A stretch of 64,000 nucleotides of DNA from JAHFTY01 sp964584785 (GTDB lineage Bacteria > Acidobacteriota > Terriglobia > 20CM-2-55-15), in NCBI GenBank assembly GCA_964584785.1, contig CAZPBY010000010.1, positions 62,001 to 126,000 on the forward strand. The letters are read 5' to 3'. Below, piece by piece: positions 34,371 to 41,661 of the stretch. The stretch's first letter is position 1, and each line of letters opens with the position of its first letter. The notes beneath the pieces were generated by a model. It had not been told where the DNA came from. It made no database searches and saw nothing but the letters and a program-made list of their open reading frames with translations. Made by a program: the position numbers and the translations under genes.

Positions 34371-35275
34371 TACAGCTCCAGACGATGCAGGTGCTCATAA
34401 ACAACGGGAGCCATCCTGGAAGCGACGTCCAGGTTTGCACCGTGGTTCAGATTGGACACGACATAAGCGAGGTACTTCGCGGACTCAAATCCGGCAATCT
34501 CATAAATCCCTTCGCGAGACTGGTAAATCGGGATCCCCGAAGCCTGGATGACGGCTTTGGCATCCTCGTGCGTGAACGACTCGCTCTGTTTTTCAGTAAT
34601 CACGAGCGAAAGAATCGTGTTGTTGTCACCGGTCAGGATCAGGTGGACGTACTGTCTGTTGTTCGCCGTGCACCGGTGCCCCTGAACAATCTTGAAACTC
34701 GGACCCAGTTTCGATTGAACTTCCGGCACGAGATCGATGAACTCGGGACCCAGTGCCTGCCGGCCCGTGCCGGTTTTCATATCGTCAAACGACATGAACC
34801 GTTTCCACCGGCCGGACAGAATCGCGCAATGAACATGGTCGGTGAGTCCCACGCGGAGGATCTGCCCGACTCGAGCCGAGACCGTTTGAAAGACATTACC
34901 GCCATCGACGCCGCCGAGCGGTGCGACGCGGTTCCATCGCAGAGCTGTAAAACTTCCGATGACCAGAACGGCAACAGCTGCAGCGGCCATCACCCAGTTT
35001 GCGCTGTTAAAGCCAAAAAAACTTCGGCGCTCCGTACGAAAGCGTTTTTGCAGCGCGGCCATCAGTTCCAAAGGAGCTTCGTCTTTTGTGACAGCATCTC
35101 GAACGATCTGTTTCATGCGTGCACGGCTGTCGAGGATGCGCTTGCAATCCGGACATGATGTGAGGTGCTGGAGCACATCCTGATTCGTCTCGACGAGCAG
35201 TTCGTTATCCACATAGGCGTCGAAATACCGCCGAAATCTCTCGCACGATCGTTCTTTGAAATTAGCCACATTCAT
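34370..35275 (-). CDS. Membrane anti-sigma factor with HC2 finger and periplasmic sensor domain
   Basis: This 301-residue protein has an N-terminal zinc finger (CERFRRYFDAYVDNELLVE ... HLTSCPDC), one membrane segment near 96-113 and a C-terminal domain of about 180 residues. That domain contains DHVHCAI and later GHRCTANN, so His/Cys metal, haem or thiol sensing is possible. The ATG at 35275 has GGAGAG seven bases upstream. It pairs with the ECF sigma gene it overlaps by 14 bases. Confidence 0.85.
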   Translation of the reverse strand: MNVANFKERSCERFRRYFDAYVDNELLVETNQDVLQHLTSCPDCKRILDSRARMKQIVRDAVTKDEAPLELMAALQKRFRTERRSFFGFNSANWVMAAAAVAVLVIGSFTALRWNRVAPLGGVDGGNVFQTVSARVGQILRVGLTDHVHCAILSGRWKRFMSFDDMKTGTGRQALGPEFIDLVPEVQSKLGPSFKIVQGHRCTANNRQYVHLILTGDNNTILSLVITEKQSESFTHEDAKAVIQASGIPIYQSREGIYEIAGFESAKYLAYVVSNLNHGANLDVASRMAPVVYEHLHRLEL

Positions 35276-35825
35276 AGGCACTCTCCTCTGGCTTCCTGCC
35301 GATGCCCTTCGCACTGGCGTAGTCCGCCAGTTTCACTCGAAGCTGCTTTCTGCCGCGGCTCAGGCGCGACATCACTGTTCCAACCGGAATGCGGAGCATT
35401 TCGGCGATTTCCTTGTAAGAGAACTCCTGAACGTCGGCGAGGAGGACGATTTCGCGAAACTCTCTCGGAACATCGTCCAGCGCGGCCAGGACTTCCTCGT
35501 CACGAATGTCTTCGGGTATCGGCGGCTCAAACGTCAACGTATCTTCAAATGACCGCTCGCCTTCCGGCACGGTTTTGGTGTTGAACCAGCGTCTGCGGTA
35601 GTGCCGGATTTCGTTGATCAGAATCTTGAAGAGCCAGGCCCTGCAGTTGGTCCCAGGCTCAAAGCGATGGAAGGCCTTCCACGCCTGCAAATACGCTTCC
35701 TGCACCAGATCGTGGGCCTCTGTTCTATCGCGCACCAGATGTACAGCAGTGCGATAAAGGTCGTTCAGATGCGGAAGCGCCACTGCTTCGAACTCGGTAG
35801 ATTCAACCCTTCTTCCGAAAAGCAC
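35262..35825 (-). CDS. ECF RNA polymerase sigma factor
   Basis: This 187-residue sigma factor shows region 2 (LNDLYRTAVHLVRDRTEAHDLVQEAYLQAW, NCRAWLFKILIN) and region 4 (REFREIVLLADVQEFSYKEIAEMLRIPVGTVMSRLSRGRKQLR). Start is GTG 35825. It is followed by its membrane anti-sigma and an aquaporin. A GGGAATAAAA-N12-GTCTTT motif upstream suggests autoregulation. Confidence 0.93.
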   Translation of the reverse strand: MLFGRRVESTEFEAVALPHLNDLYRTAVHLVRDRTEAHDLVQEAYLQAWKAFHRFEPGTNCRAWLFKILINEIRHYRRRWFNTKTVPEGERSFEDTLTFEPPIPEDIRDEEVLAALDDVPREFREIVLLADVQEFSYKEIAEMLRIPVGTVMSRLSRGRKQLRVKLADYASAKGIGRKPEESAYECG

Positions 35826-35863
35826 GCGGCATTGCCCTCAGACAATCTTCGTTCTACCCATAA

Positions 35864-35891
35864 AAAGACGTGGCTCAAACCTTTTATTCCC
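35864..35891 (-). promoter_or_regulatory. Probable autoregulated ECF promoter
   Basis: On the minus strand GGGAATAAAA (35891-35882), 12 bases, GTCTTT (35869-35864). It lies 39 bases before the sigma start codon. The pair matches the site before the selenoprotein gene exactly in both blocks and spacing. Confidence 0.62.
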
Positions 35892-36020
35892 GGAAACCGA
35901 AAAACATTTTATCCCCAGCACGACTCCGAGGCTCCAGAGTGGTTCCCGCAAACCGCATTATTAAACCGGAATCCACCGTCACGGATCCGGCGGCCCGAAG
36001 CAGACCGCCGGAGTTGGCCG

Positions 36021-37667
36021 TCAATTTGTAACGTTCGAAGGAAAGCCGGCGCCCGGGATGTTTAGGCGGATCCGGTAAAGACTGGTTCGAGCTGTCATGT
36101 ACAGAGTGCGGCCGTCGGCGTCGCCAAAAGCAAAGTTAGCGGGCAGCTCGGGCCCTTTGATGGTTCCGAGATGCTTTCCTTCGGGCGAGAGAACCCACAC
36201 ACCGCCGGGACCCGACACGAAGACGTTACCGGCACGATCGACCTTCATTCCGTCCAGCGCAATCTCGCCGGGAACGAACGTCATGTCGAAGAATACTCTT
36301 CCCTTCGAGAGTGTACCGTCCGGCTGCACTTCGTAACGCATCACAACCTTCTTCTCCAAGTCCCAATTGTCCACGTAGAGATAGCGCTCGTCCGGTGAAA
36401 AGGCGAGCCCGTTGGGTCCTTTCAAGTCGGTGGTCAGCAGCTGAAGGTTCCCATCTTTCAGCCGGAACACGCCGGAGAACGGCAGTTCCTTCCTCGGATC
36501 GTCGTAGACCTTCGGCAGTCCAAACGGCGGATCCGTGAAGTAGAGCGAGTTGTCCGACTTGTAAACCAGATCATTCGGGCTGTTCAGGCGCTTGCCTTGA
36601 TACTTGTCGGCCAGCACGGAGAGCACGCCATTCTTTTCGAGTCGGGTGACACGCCGGTTGCCGTGCTCGTTGATGGTCAGGCGCGCTTCGCCGTCGAGCG
36701 CGAGACCATTGGACCCCGGTTGAAAGTATTCGCCGATATCCACGCCGGAGTAGCCGCTTTTTGTCCGGAAGACGGAAACCTGGCCGTCGGGAGTCCAGCG
36801 GTAAATCGTGTTCTCGTTCGGATCGCTGAACAGCAGATACCCGCCGGCCGCGTCTTTTACCCAGACCGGTCCTTCGGTGAAAGTGAATCCATCGGCAAGC
36901 TTTTCGATCTTTGCGTCTGTCGGCACGATCTCGTCGAGACGCCGGTCGGCCCGCTCAATCTCGGTGTCAACCGCTCTTGCGTTGCCGATGCGGCCGGGCT
37001 TGTAGAAATCGAGCGTTGCCGAACGAACCCAAATGTAGTTTGCCGGCGGGCTCGACATCGGACCATTCGCCGCGAAGACAGCGAGCGTGTACTCCTGGCC
37101 GGGCCGGATGTCTTTGCCGAGGACCACCCGATTCGGTGAATTGAACCCTTTCGGAAGCTGGCCCCCGGCGGATCCCAGAACCAGCGGCAAACTGCCGTTG
37201 ACCCAGATTTCCGCGTAGTCATCCACAACGATCTCAAAAACAGCGGTGGACCCTATTGTTTCGAAATGACCCAGCCTTTCCGGAATTTTGAACCTGACGC
37301 GATACCACGCATACGACAGCTTCCCCGGACCCCGCCGCGCGCCGAGCGAAGCCGGATCGATCACGTTCCAGGCGGAATCGTTAAAATCCACCGCTCCTGC
37401 TTTTGGAGTCATGTCGTGAGTTTTGCTCGACGGTCCGCTCGGCCGGAGATCGGAGCCGGCGTAGTTGTGATTAGCATCGACGATCTGCGCATCGCTGTAA
37501 CGCCACTCGGCCTGGACGAGTTGGGCTCCTTCTTTCGTGGCGAGATCCACAATCGCGTCCGCCCGTTTGGCCGGGACATCTGAAGTAACTTGCGCGTCGG
37601 CAGTCCGCAGGATCACCAGCAGAGCGGTCGCAGCGAAAAATAAGAAAGCCGGCCTGCGCGCATTCAT
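36021..37667 (-). CDS. Secreted SMP-30/gluconolactonase-family protein with N-terminal jelly-roll domain
   Basis: This 548-residue protein has a signal peptide (8-25), an N-terminal beta domain of about 210 residues resembling the sugar-binding domain of glycosidases (WYRVRFKIPERL, AEIWVNGS), and a C-terminal SMP-30 six-bladed propeller. Metal/active residues appear in FTEGPVW, NSPNDL and GPNGLAFSPDERYLYV. It probably hydrolyses a sugar lactone in the periplasm, matching the glucose dehydrogenase and GMC genes upstream. Its start overlaps the preceding gene by four bases. Confidence 0.85.
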   Translation of the reverse strand: MNARRPAFLFFAATALLVILRTADAQVTSDVPAKRADAIVDLATKEGAQLVQAEWRYSDAQIVDANHNYAGSDLRPSGPSSKTHDMTPKAGAVDFNDSAWNVIDPASLGARRGPGKLSYAWYRVRFKIPERLGHFETIGSTAVFEIVVDDYAEIWVNGSLPLVLGSAGGQLPKGFNSPNRVVLGKDIRPGQEYTLAVFAANGPMSSPPANYIWVRSATLDFYKPGRIGNARAVDTEIERADRRLDEIVPTDAKIEKLADGFTFTEGPVWVKDAAGGYLLFSDPNENTIYRWTPDGQVSVFRTKSGYSGVDIGEYFQPGSNGLALDGEARLTINEHGNRRVTRLEKNGVLSVLADKYQGKRLNSPNDLVYKSDNSLYFTDPPFGLPKVYDDPRKELPFSGVFRLKDGNLQLLTTDLKGPNGLAFSPDERYLYVDNWDLEKKVVMRYEVQPDGTLSKGRVFFDMTFVPGEIALDGMKVDRAGNVFVSGPGGVWVLSPEGKHLGTIKGPELPANFAFGDADGRTLYMTARTSLYRIRLNIPGAGFPSNVTN

Positions 37668-38572
37668 TGAAGCCTCCCTTCCATTTCAGGACGGCGAACC
37701 TTGACGACGTAGTAATTCAGAGGGCCAGACACCTTCTCGAACCAGTGCGGGACTCCATTCGGAACCACGATCACATCCCCTTTTGAAATCGTGCGCGTCT
37801 CGCCGTTGTGGACGGAAACGCCACGAATTTCTCCGGGCCCGATCGTCTTCGGATCGATTACGGTTCCGCCGGTGACAAAGGTGGCCGAGCCTTCAAGCAC
37901 GTAAATGATGTCCGTGTCCTCGGTGTGAATCTCGGCCATGCCGTTGGCGTCCCGATGGCTCGCGTGAATCATGTAGTTCGCCTTGTTCACCAGCACGTCT
38001 CCCTTTTTGAATGCCTCCGAAACGCGATCAGATTTCAGGAACGTGATTTCAGCGGGCGTGGCCGGCGCATCCATGGCCGACGACATCGCCTCGCGCTTCA
38101 ATGAATCTGCCGCGATGATCGCGAGTTCCTCGTCTTCCTGCGCGGTCGACGCACCGCTGACGCCGACCGCGCCGACAATCTGGCCGTTGAGTTCGATCGG
38201 CACACCACCTTGAAGCGGAGTGAAGAATGCATCGGGAAGCGCAACCATCGCGGTCCGGCCGTTCTTGATGATGTCTTCAAATGCCTTGGTGGGACGCTTG
38301 AACAGAGCCGCAGTTCGGGCTTTACCAATAGATATATTGGCGCCTGCGGAAAACGTTCCATCGAGGCGCTCGAGGGCCATGAGGTTGCCGCCATCGTCAA
38401 CGACGGCGATGACGCCCGTTGTGTTCCGCCGCCTCGCTTCGGCAATTGCCGCGGCAATCGCCGTACGCGCACCGGAAATCGTCAGAGACTTTTTGTCGGC
38501 GACTTGCGCGCTGGACAGGCTCACCACACTGATCACAAACAATAAAGACGCAACAATACTTTTCACTCTCAT
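37664..38572 (-). CDS. GlcG/HbpS-domain and cupin fusion protein, secreted
   Basis: This 302-residue protein has a signal peptide (7-23), a GlcG/HbpS domain (30-160: GVIAVVDDGGNLMALERLDG, GVPIELNGQIVGAVGVSG) and a C-terminal cupin (MAEIHTEDTDIIYVLEGSATF, GVPHWFEKV). HbpS-type domains bind haem or cobalamin; the cupin His/Glu set could hold a metal. ATG 38572 has CAGGAG 11 bases before it. The fusion suggests a periplasmic sensor or enzyme. Confidence 0.85.
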   Translation of the reverse strand: MRVKSIVASLLFVISVVSLSSAQVADKKSLTISGARTAIAAAIAEARRRNTTGVIAVVDDGGNLMALERLDGTFSAGANISIGKARTAALFKRPTKAFEDIIKNGRTAMVALPDAFFTPLQGGVPIELNGQIVGAVGVSGASTAQEDEELAIIAADSLKREAMSSAMDAPATPAEITFLKSDRVSEAFKKGDVLVNKANYMIHASHRDANGMAEIHTEDTDIIYVLEGSATFVTGGTVIDPKTIGPGEIRGVSVHNGETRTISKGDVIVVPNGVPHWFEKVSGPLNYYVVKVRRPEMEGRLQ

Positions 38573-38660
38573 AAAGTTTTCTCCTGGGGAAGGTATTCGA
38601 AATTTGAGGGACCGCGCCATTTGGCCGCGCACGATTTGAGCGCTGCCCCTCGATTTGGGT

Positions 38661-39062
38661 TTAGCTGACTGGGGATTTGAACGAGGCTTCGCCGAGATTG
38701 GTCTCTGCCCAGGCGCACCAGATGACGACCTTAGCAACGTCTTTCACGTAGGCCGGCAGCGTAATGGACTTATTGTAACCATCGTTCTTGATCTTGAGCT
38801 TTTGCAGATCGTAGATTGTGCCCTTCGAATCCACCACGCGCCAGTGCGGATCCGGAGTGTCGGGCACAACGAAATCATCCGAAAGAGTGAGAACAGTCTT
38901 GTTCCCCTGCTTTTCCATCGTCACAAAACCGGTGTTCGCCTTAGGGCCAGTGAAAGGGCTGCTCTTGCGCATTTGCGCGGCGAAGGCGCTCGTCGCGAGG
39001 ATGAGTGTGAAGACAATCGCGGAAACTGTTGTAAGAGATCTGAACCGTCGAATCGTTGTCAT
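38661..39062 (-). CDS. Secreted DM13-like protein
   Basis: This 133-residue protein has a signal peptide ending near FAAQM, followed by a small beta domain. VVIWCAWAETNLGEASF near the end resembles the conserved WC segment of DM13 domains, thought to take part in electron transfer. The start has AAGGAG eight bases upstream. A second DM13-type protein lies at 47544-48038 in the same run of genes. The match is weaker than that of the second copy. Confidence 0.65.
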   Translation of the reverse strand: MTTIRRFRSLTTVSAIVFTLILATSAFAAQMRKSSPFTGPKANTGFVTMEKQGNKTVLTLSDDFVVPDTPDPHWRVVDSKGTIYDLQKLKIKNDGYNKSITLPAYVKDVAKVVIWCAWAETNLGEASFKSPVS

Positions 39063-39088
39063 TTCTATTCTCCTTGAATTTACTTGCT

Positions 39089-39123
39089 GGGGAATAGTCC
39101 GCGATGAGAGAAGTCCGTTACAG
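39089..39123 (+). promoter_or_regulatory. Second copy of the GGGGAATAGTC-N17-GTTACAG motif
   Basis: GGGGAATAGTC (39089-39099) and GTTACAG (39117-39123) match the site at 32613-32647 exactly, with the same 17-base gap. It lies in the 74-base space between the DM13-like gene and NDH-2 and points into the 3' end of ndh. A small plus-strand frame of 25 codons (39127-39204) follows. Confidence 0.45.
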
Positions 39124-39136
39124 CGGATGAACACGA

Positions 39137-40444
39137 TCAGGCGCCGATTTCCATCGACTTGCGCTCTTCCGCATGATGAATGGAAGAAGCGCGAGCAGTG
39201 GTGAACTGAACGAGGTCCTTCGAGAACAACAGGTCGAGGCTCCAGTCGAGCGCGACCCTGCACTTTTTCTCGAATCTGGGAAGCTTGCTCAGGTAAATGG
39301 TTCGCCACAGCCACCACGCGACGAAGCCTGAGAAGTTCAGGCCGAAGATCTGAGCAACTCCGGTGCGTTTGCCGATTGCGGCAAGCTGTCCGAGCGTCGA
39401 GAAAACGAAAGGTTTCTTTTTGCCGTGGCCGGCAGCCGCAGCGATATTGTTGGCCAGGACGCGGCCCTGGCGAAGCGCATGCTGCGCGGTGGGAGGATAG
39501 GGCTTCCCGGTTTTGGGATCGGGAATGGAAGCGCAATCGCCGACAGCCCACACTCCGGGCCAGCCGTCGACTTCCATGTATGCGTTGGTCGCAATTCGGC
39601 CTCGATCCTTCGAGCAGGGCACGGTATCGAGAATCGGATGCGGCGCAGTCCCCGCGGTCCAGACCAGGGTTCCGGCCTCGACCCTCGAGCCATCACTCAG
39701 TTCGACGATTCCATTTCGATACGACAGGACTCGCGTATTCAATCGAATGTCGATTCCGCGCTCGGAGAGTTTCTTGCCCGCGTATGAACCGAGCCTTTCG
39801 TCGAGTTCCGGAAGAATCACCGGGCCGGAGTGAACCAGCACCACTCGAAGATCGTGTTCACGAAGGTTCGCGTAAAACGGAATCGCATCTCGGAGGAAAT
39901 CATTGACGGCGGCCACCGTCTCGACGCCGGCAAATCCGCCGCCGGCAACGACGATGGTCATCAGTGGCCGCCGGGCGTCATTGCACTCGAAATCGGCCTC
40001 CTCGAGATTCTGGATGAGCCGGTTTCGAAGGAAGATGGCATCACCCAGCGATTTCATCGTCAACGCATGCTGCTCGAGACCCGGCAGGTCGTAAAAATTT
40101 GTGATGTTGCCGACACCGATCACAAGGTGATCGTATTCAAGCCGGTGGTGATGATGATCGGCCGCATGTGAGACATCGACAGCCTTGTTGTGGAGGTCGA
40201 TATGTTCAATATCGCCTTGAAAGAACTGAACGCGCTTGATTAGCTTGCGTATCGGATTGACGATGTGGGTCATGTCGAGATCGCTGGCCGCGACCTCATG
40301 CAACATCGGAGTAAACAGGAAGAAATTATCGTGATTGACAAGCGTGACCTGCACGTCGGGATCACGCGCGAGCCCTCGCTCGATCTCAAGCGCCGTGTAA
40401 AGCCCGCCGAAGCCGCCACCCAGAATAACGACACGTGTCTTCAT
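39137..40444 (-). CDS. Type II NADH dehydrogenase (NDH-2)
   Basis: This 435-residue flavoprotein passes electrons from NADH to quinone without pumping protons. It has the FAD motif ILGGGFGGLYTAL at the start and the NADH motif VVAGGGFAGVETVA near 160, plus the C-terminal amphipathic region AWWLWRTIYLSKLP that docks to the membrane. ATG 40444 lies four bases after the dehydrogenase stop. An odd stretch AADHHHHRL sits in the middle of the first domain. Confidence 0.9.
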   Translation of the reverse strand: MKTRVVILGGGFGGLYTALEIERGLARDPDVQVTLVNHDNFFLFTPMLHEVAASDLDMTHIVNPIRKLIKRVQFFQGDIEHIDLHNKAVDVSHAADHHHHRLEYDHLVIGVGNITNFYDLPGLEQHALTMKSLGDAIFLRNRLIQNLEEADFECNDARRPLMTIVVAGGGFAGVETVAAVNDFLRDAIPFYANLREHDLRVVLVHSGPVILPELDERLGSYAGKKLSERGIDIRLNTRVLSYRNGIVELSDGSRVEAGTLVWTAGTAPHPILDTVPCSKDRGRIATNAYMEVDGWPGVWAVGDCASIPDPKTGKPYPPTAQHALRQGRVLANNIAAAAGHGKKKPFVFSTLGQLAAIGKRTGVAQIFGLNFSGFVAWWLWRTIYLSKLPRFEKKCRVALDWSLDLLFSKDLVQFTTARASSIHHAEERKSMEIGA

Positions 40445-40448
40445 GGTT

Positions 40449-41600
40449 CTAGAGCTCCGCGACTTCGCAGAAAATCTTGATGGCACCCTTCGCGTTGAGC
40501 AGCTTGTCGAACAGTTCCTTGTAGTTCTCCAGCCCTTTCACCGGATGCGTCAGCAGGCGTTTCAACCAACCCGGATACTCCAGCTCCGCCTGAGACAAAT
40601 CGCGGACTCCGCTCTCGAAGTACTCGCGGTTCGCGTTCACGGTACCCACCATCACTTTGTTGCCGAGGACAAACTCCAGGTTGATCTTGTCGGCCGGAAC
40701 TTCAATCTTGCGATCGCCGCCGGTCACGCTGGACAGGACCAGCACGCCATTCTTTCCAAGAGCTCTCATGCTGTCGAACACGACCGGCGAATAACCTGTC
40801 GCCTCGAAAATGAGGTCGAAAGGCCCGTATTTAGCAGAGCCCTCGGAGATCGGCGTCTCCTCAGTGGACACATACGTTGCGCCAACCGCTTCGATGAGAT
40901 CCGAATTCAGGTAAGGCTTCTTTGTGAGTGCGAACGTCGTCACGTCCAGGCCGCGCAACCTGAGAATGAGCGTCGCAAGCACACCGATTGTCCCGGCACC
41001 CATCACCGCGGCGCGACGCGGCCTCCACACTCGCAGGCGTCGTTGGATTTCGAACGCCTGCGTAATTCCTTTTTCGACGACTGTGGTTGGTTCCAGCAGG
41101 ACACCGACTTCCTTGAGACCAACAGGGACCTTCACGATGAACTCCGCGTCGTCCACGTAATACTCGGTGAGATAACCATGACGAAGGTTGATACCCCGCT
41201 CGTAATACGTGTCGTCGGTCGTCATGTCATACGTGCCGATCTGGTCGTAAATGCTCTTGCCAGGCCGTCGCACTGTTGCCACGACATAATCACCCGGCTG
41301 AACCTCACTCACATGAGGACCAACGGCTTCAACGCGACCAAAGCTCTCGTGTCCCAGGACCAGGAAGTCGTATCCCGAAGGCGCGGCGCCGTATTCAGCG
41401 GCATTGATTTCTTTGTCGGTGCCATCAACGCCGACGCGCAGAACCTTCACGAGAACGCCGCGCCCGTTGGGCACATCGTTTAGTGAAGGTTTGTCGAGCT
41501 GTGCGAGGTGAACACTCCCGGCGGTGCCGGGCTTAACCGCGACGGCTTTCATGGGCACAGCCTTGGGCGTTCTCTCGAGTGCAATGGTTTCCGGCTTCAT
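40449..41600 (-). CDS. Zinc-type glucose 1-dehydrogenase-like MDR enzyme
   Basis: This 383-residue medium-chain dehydrogenase resembles archaeal glucose 1-dehydrogenase: VGVDGTDKEI supplies a zinc ligand region, VLGHESFGRVE has the conserved His-Glu, and LLEPTTVVEKG and VMGAGTIGVLATL form the NAD(P) fold. It would oxidise glucose to gluconolactone, which suits the SMP-30 lactonase and GH63-like gene nearby. Specificity is inferred. Confidence 0.85.
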   Translation of the reverse strand: MKPETIALERTPKAVPMKAVAVKPGTAGSVHLAQLDKPSLNDVPNGRGVLVKVLRVGVDGTDKEINAAEYGAAPSGYDFLVLGHESFGRVEAVGPHVSEVQPGDYVVATVRRPGKSIYDQIGTYDMTTDDTYYERGINLRHGYLTEYYVDDAEFIVKVPVGLKEVGVLLEPTTVVEKGITQAFEIQRRLRVWRPRRAAVMGAGTIGVLATLILRLRGLDVTTFALTKKPYLNSDLIEAVGATYVSTEETPISEGSAKYGPFDLIFEATGYSPVVFDSMRALGKNGVLVLSSVTGGDRKIEVPADKINLEFVLGNKVMVGTVNANREYFESGVRDLSQAELEYPGWLKRLLTHPVKGLENYKELFDKLLNAKGAIKIFCEVAEL

Positions 41601-41661
41601 GGATTCATCCTTTCTTTAGAAACTGCAAACACAGTCCTTCAGGCATTTAGCTGCCGTCGAC

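Noticed and set aside
40443..41483. 346-codon open frame on the plus strand
   Set aside because: It is antisense to the glucose-dehydrogenase-like gene; no domain.
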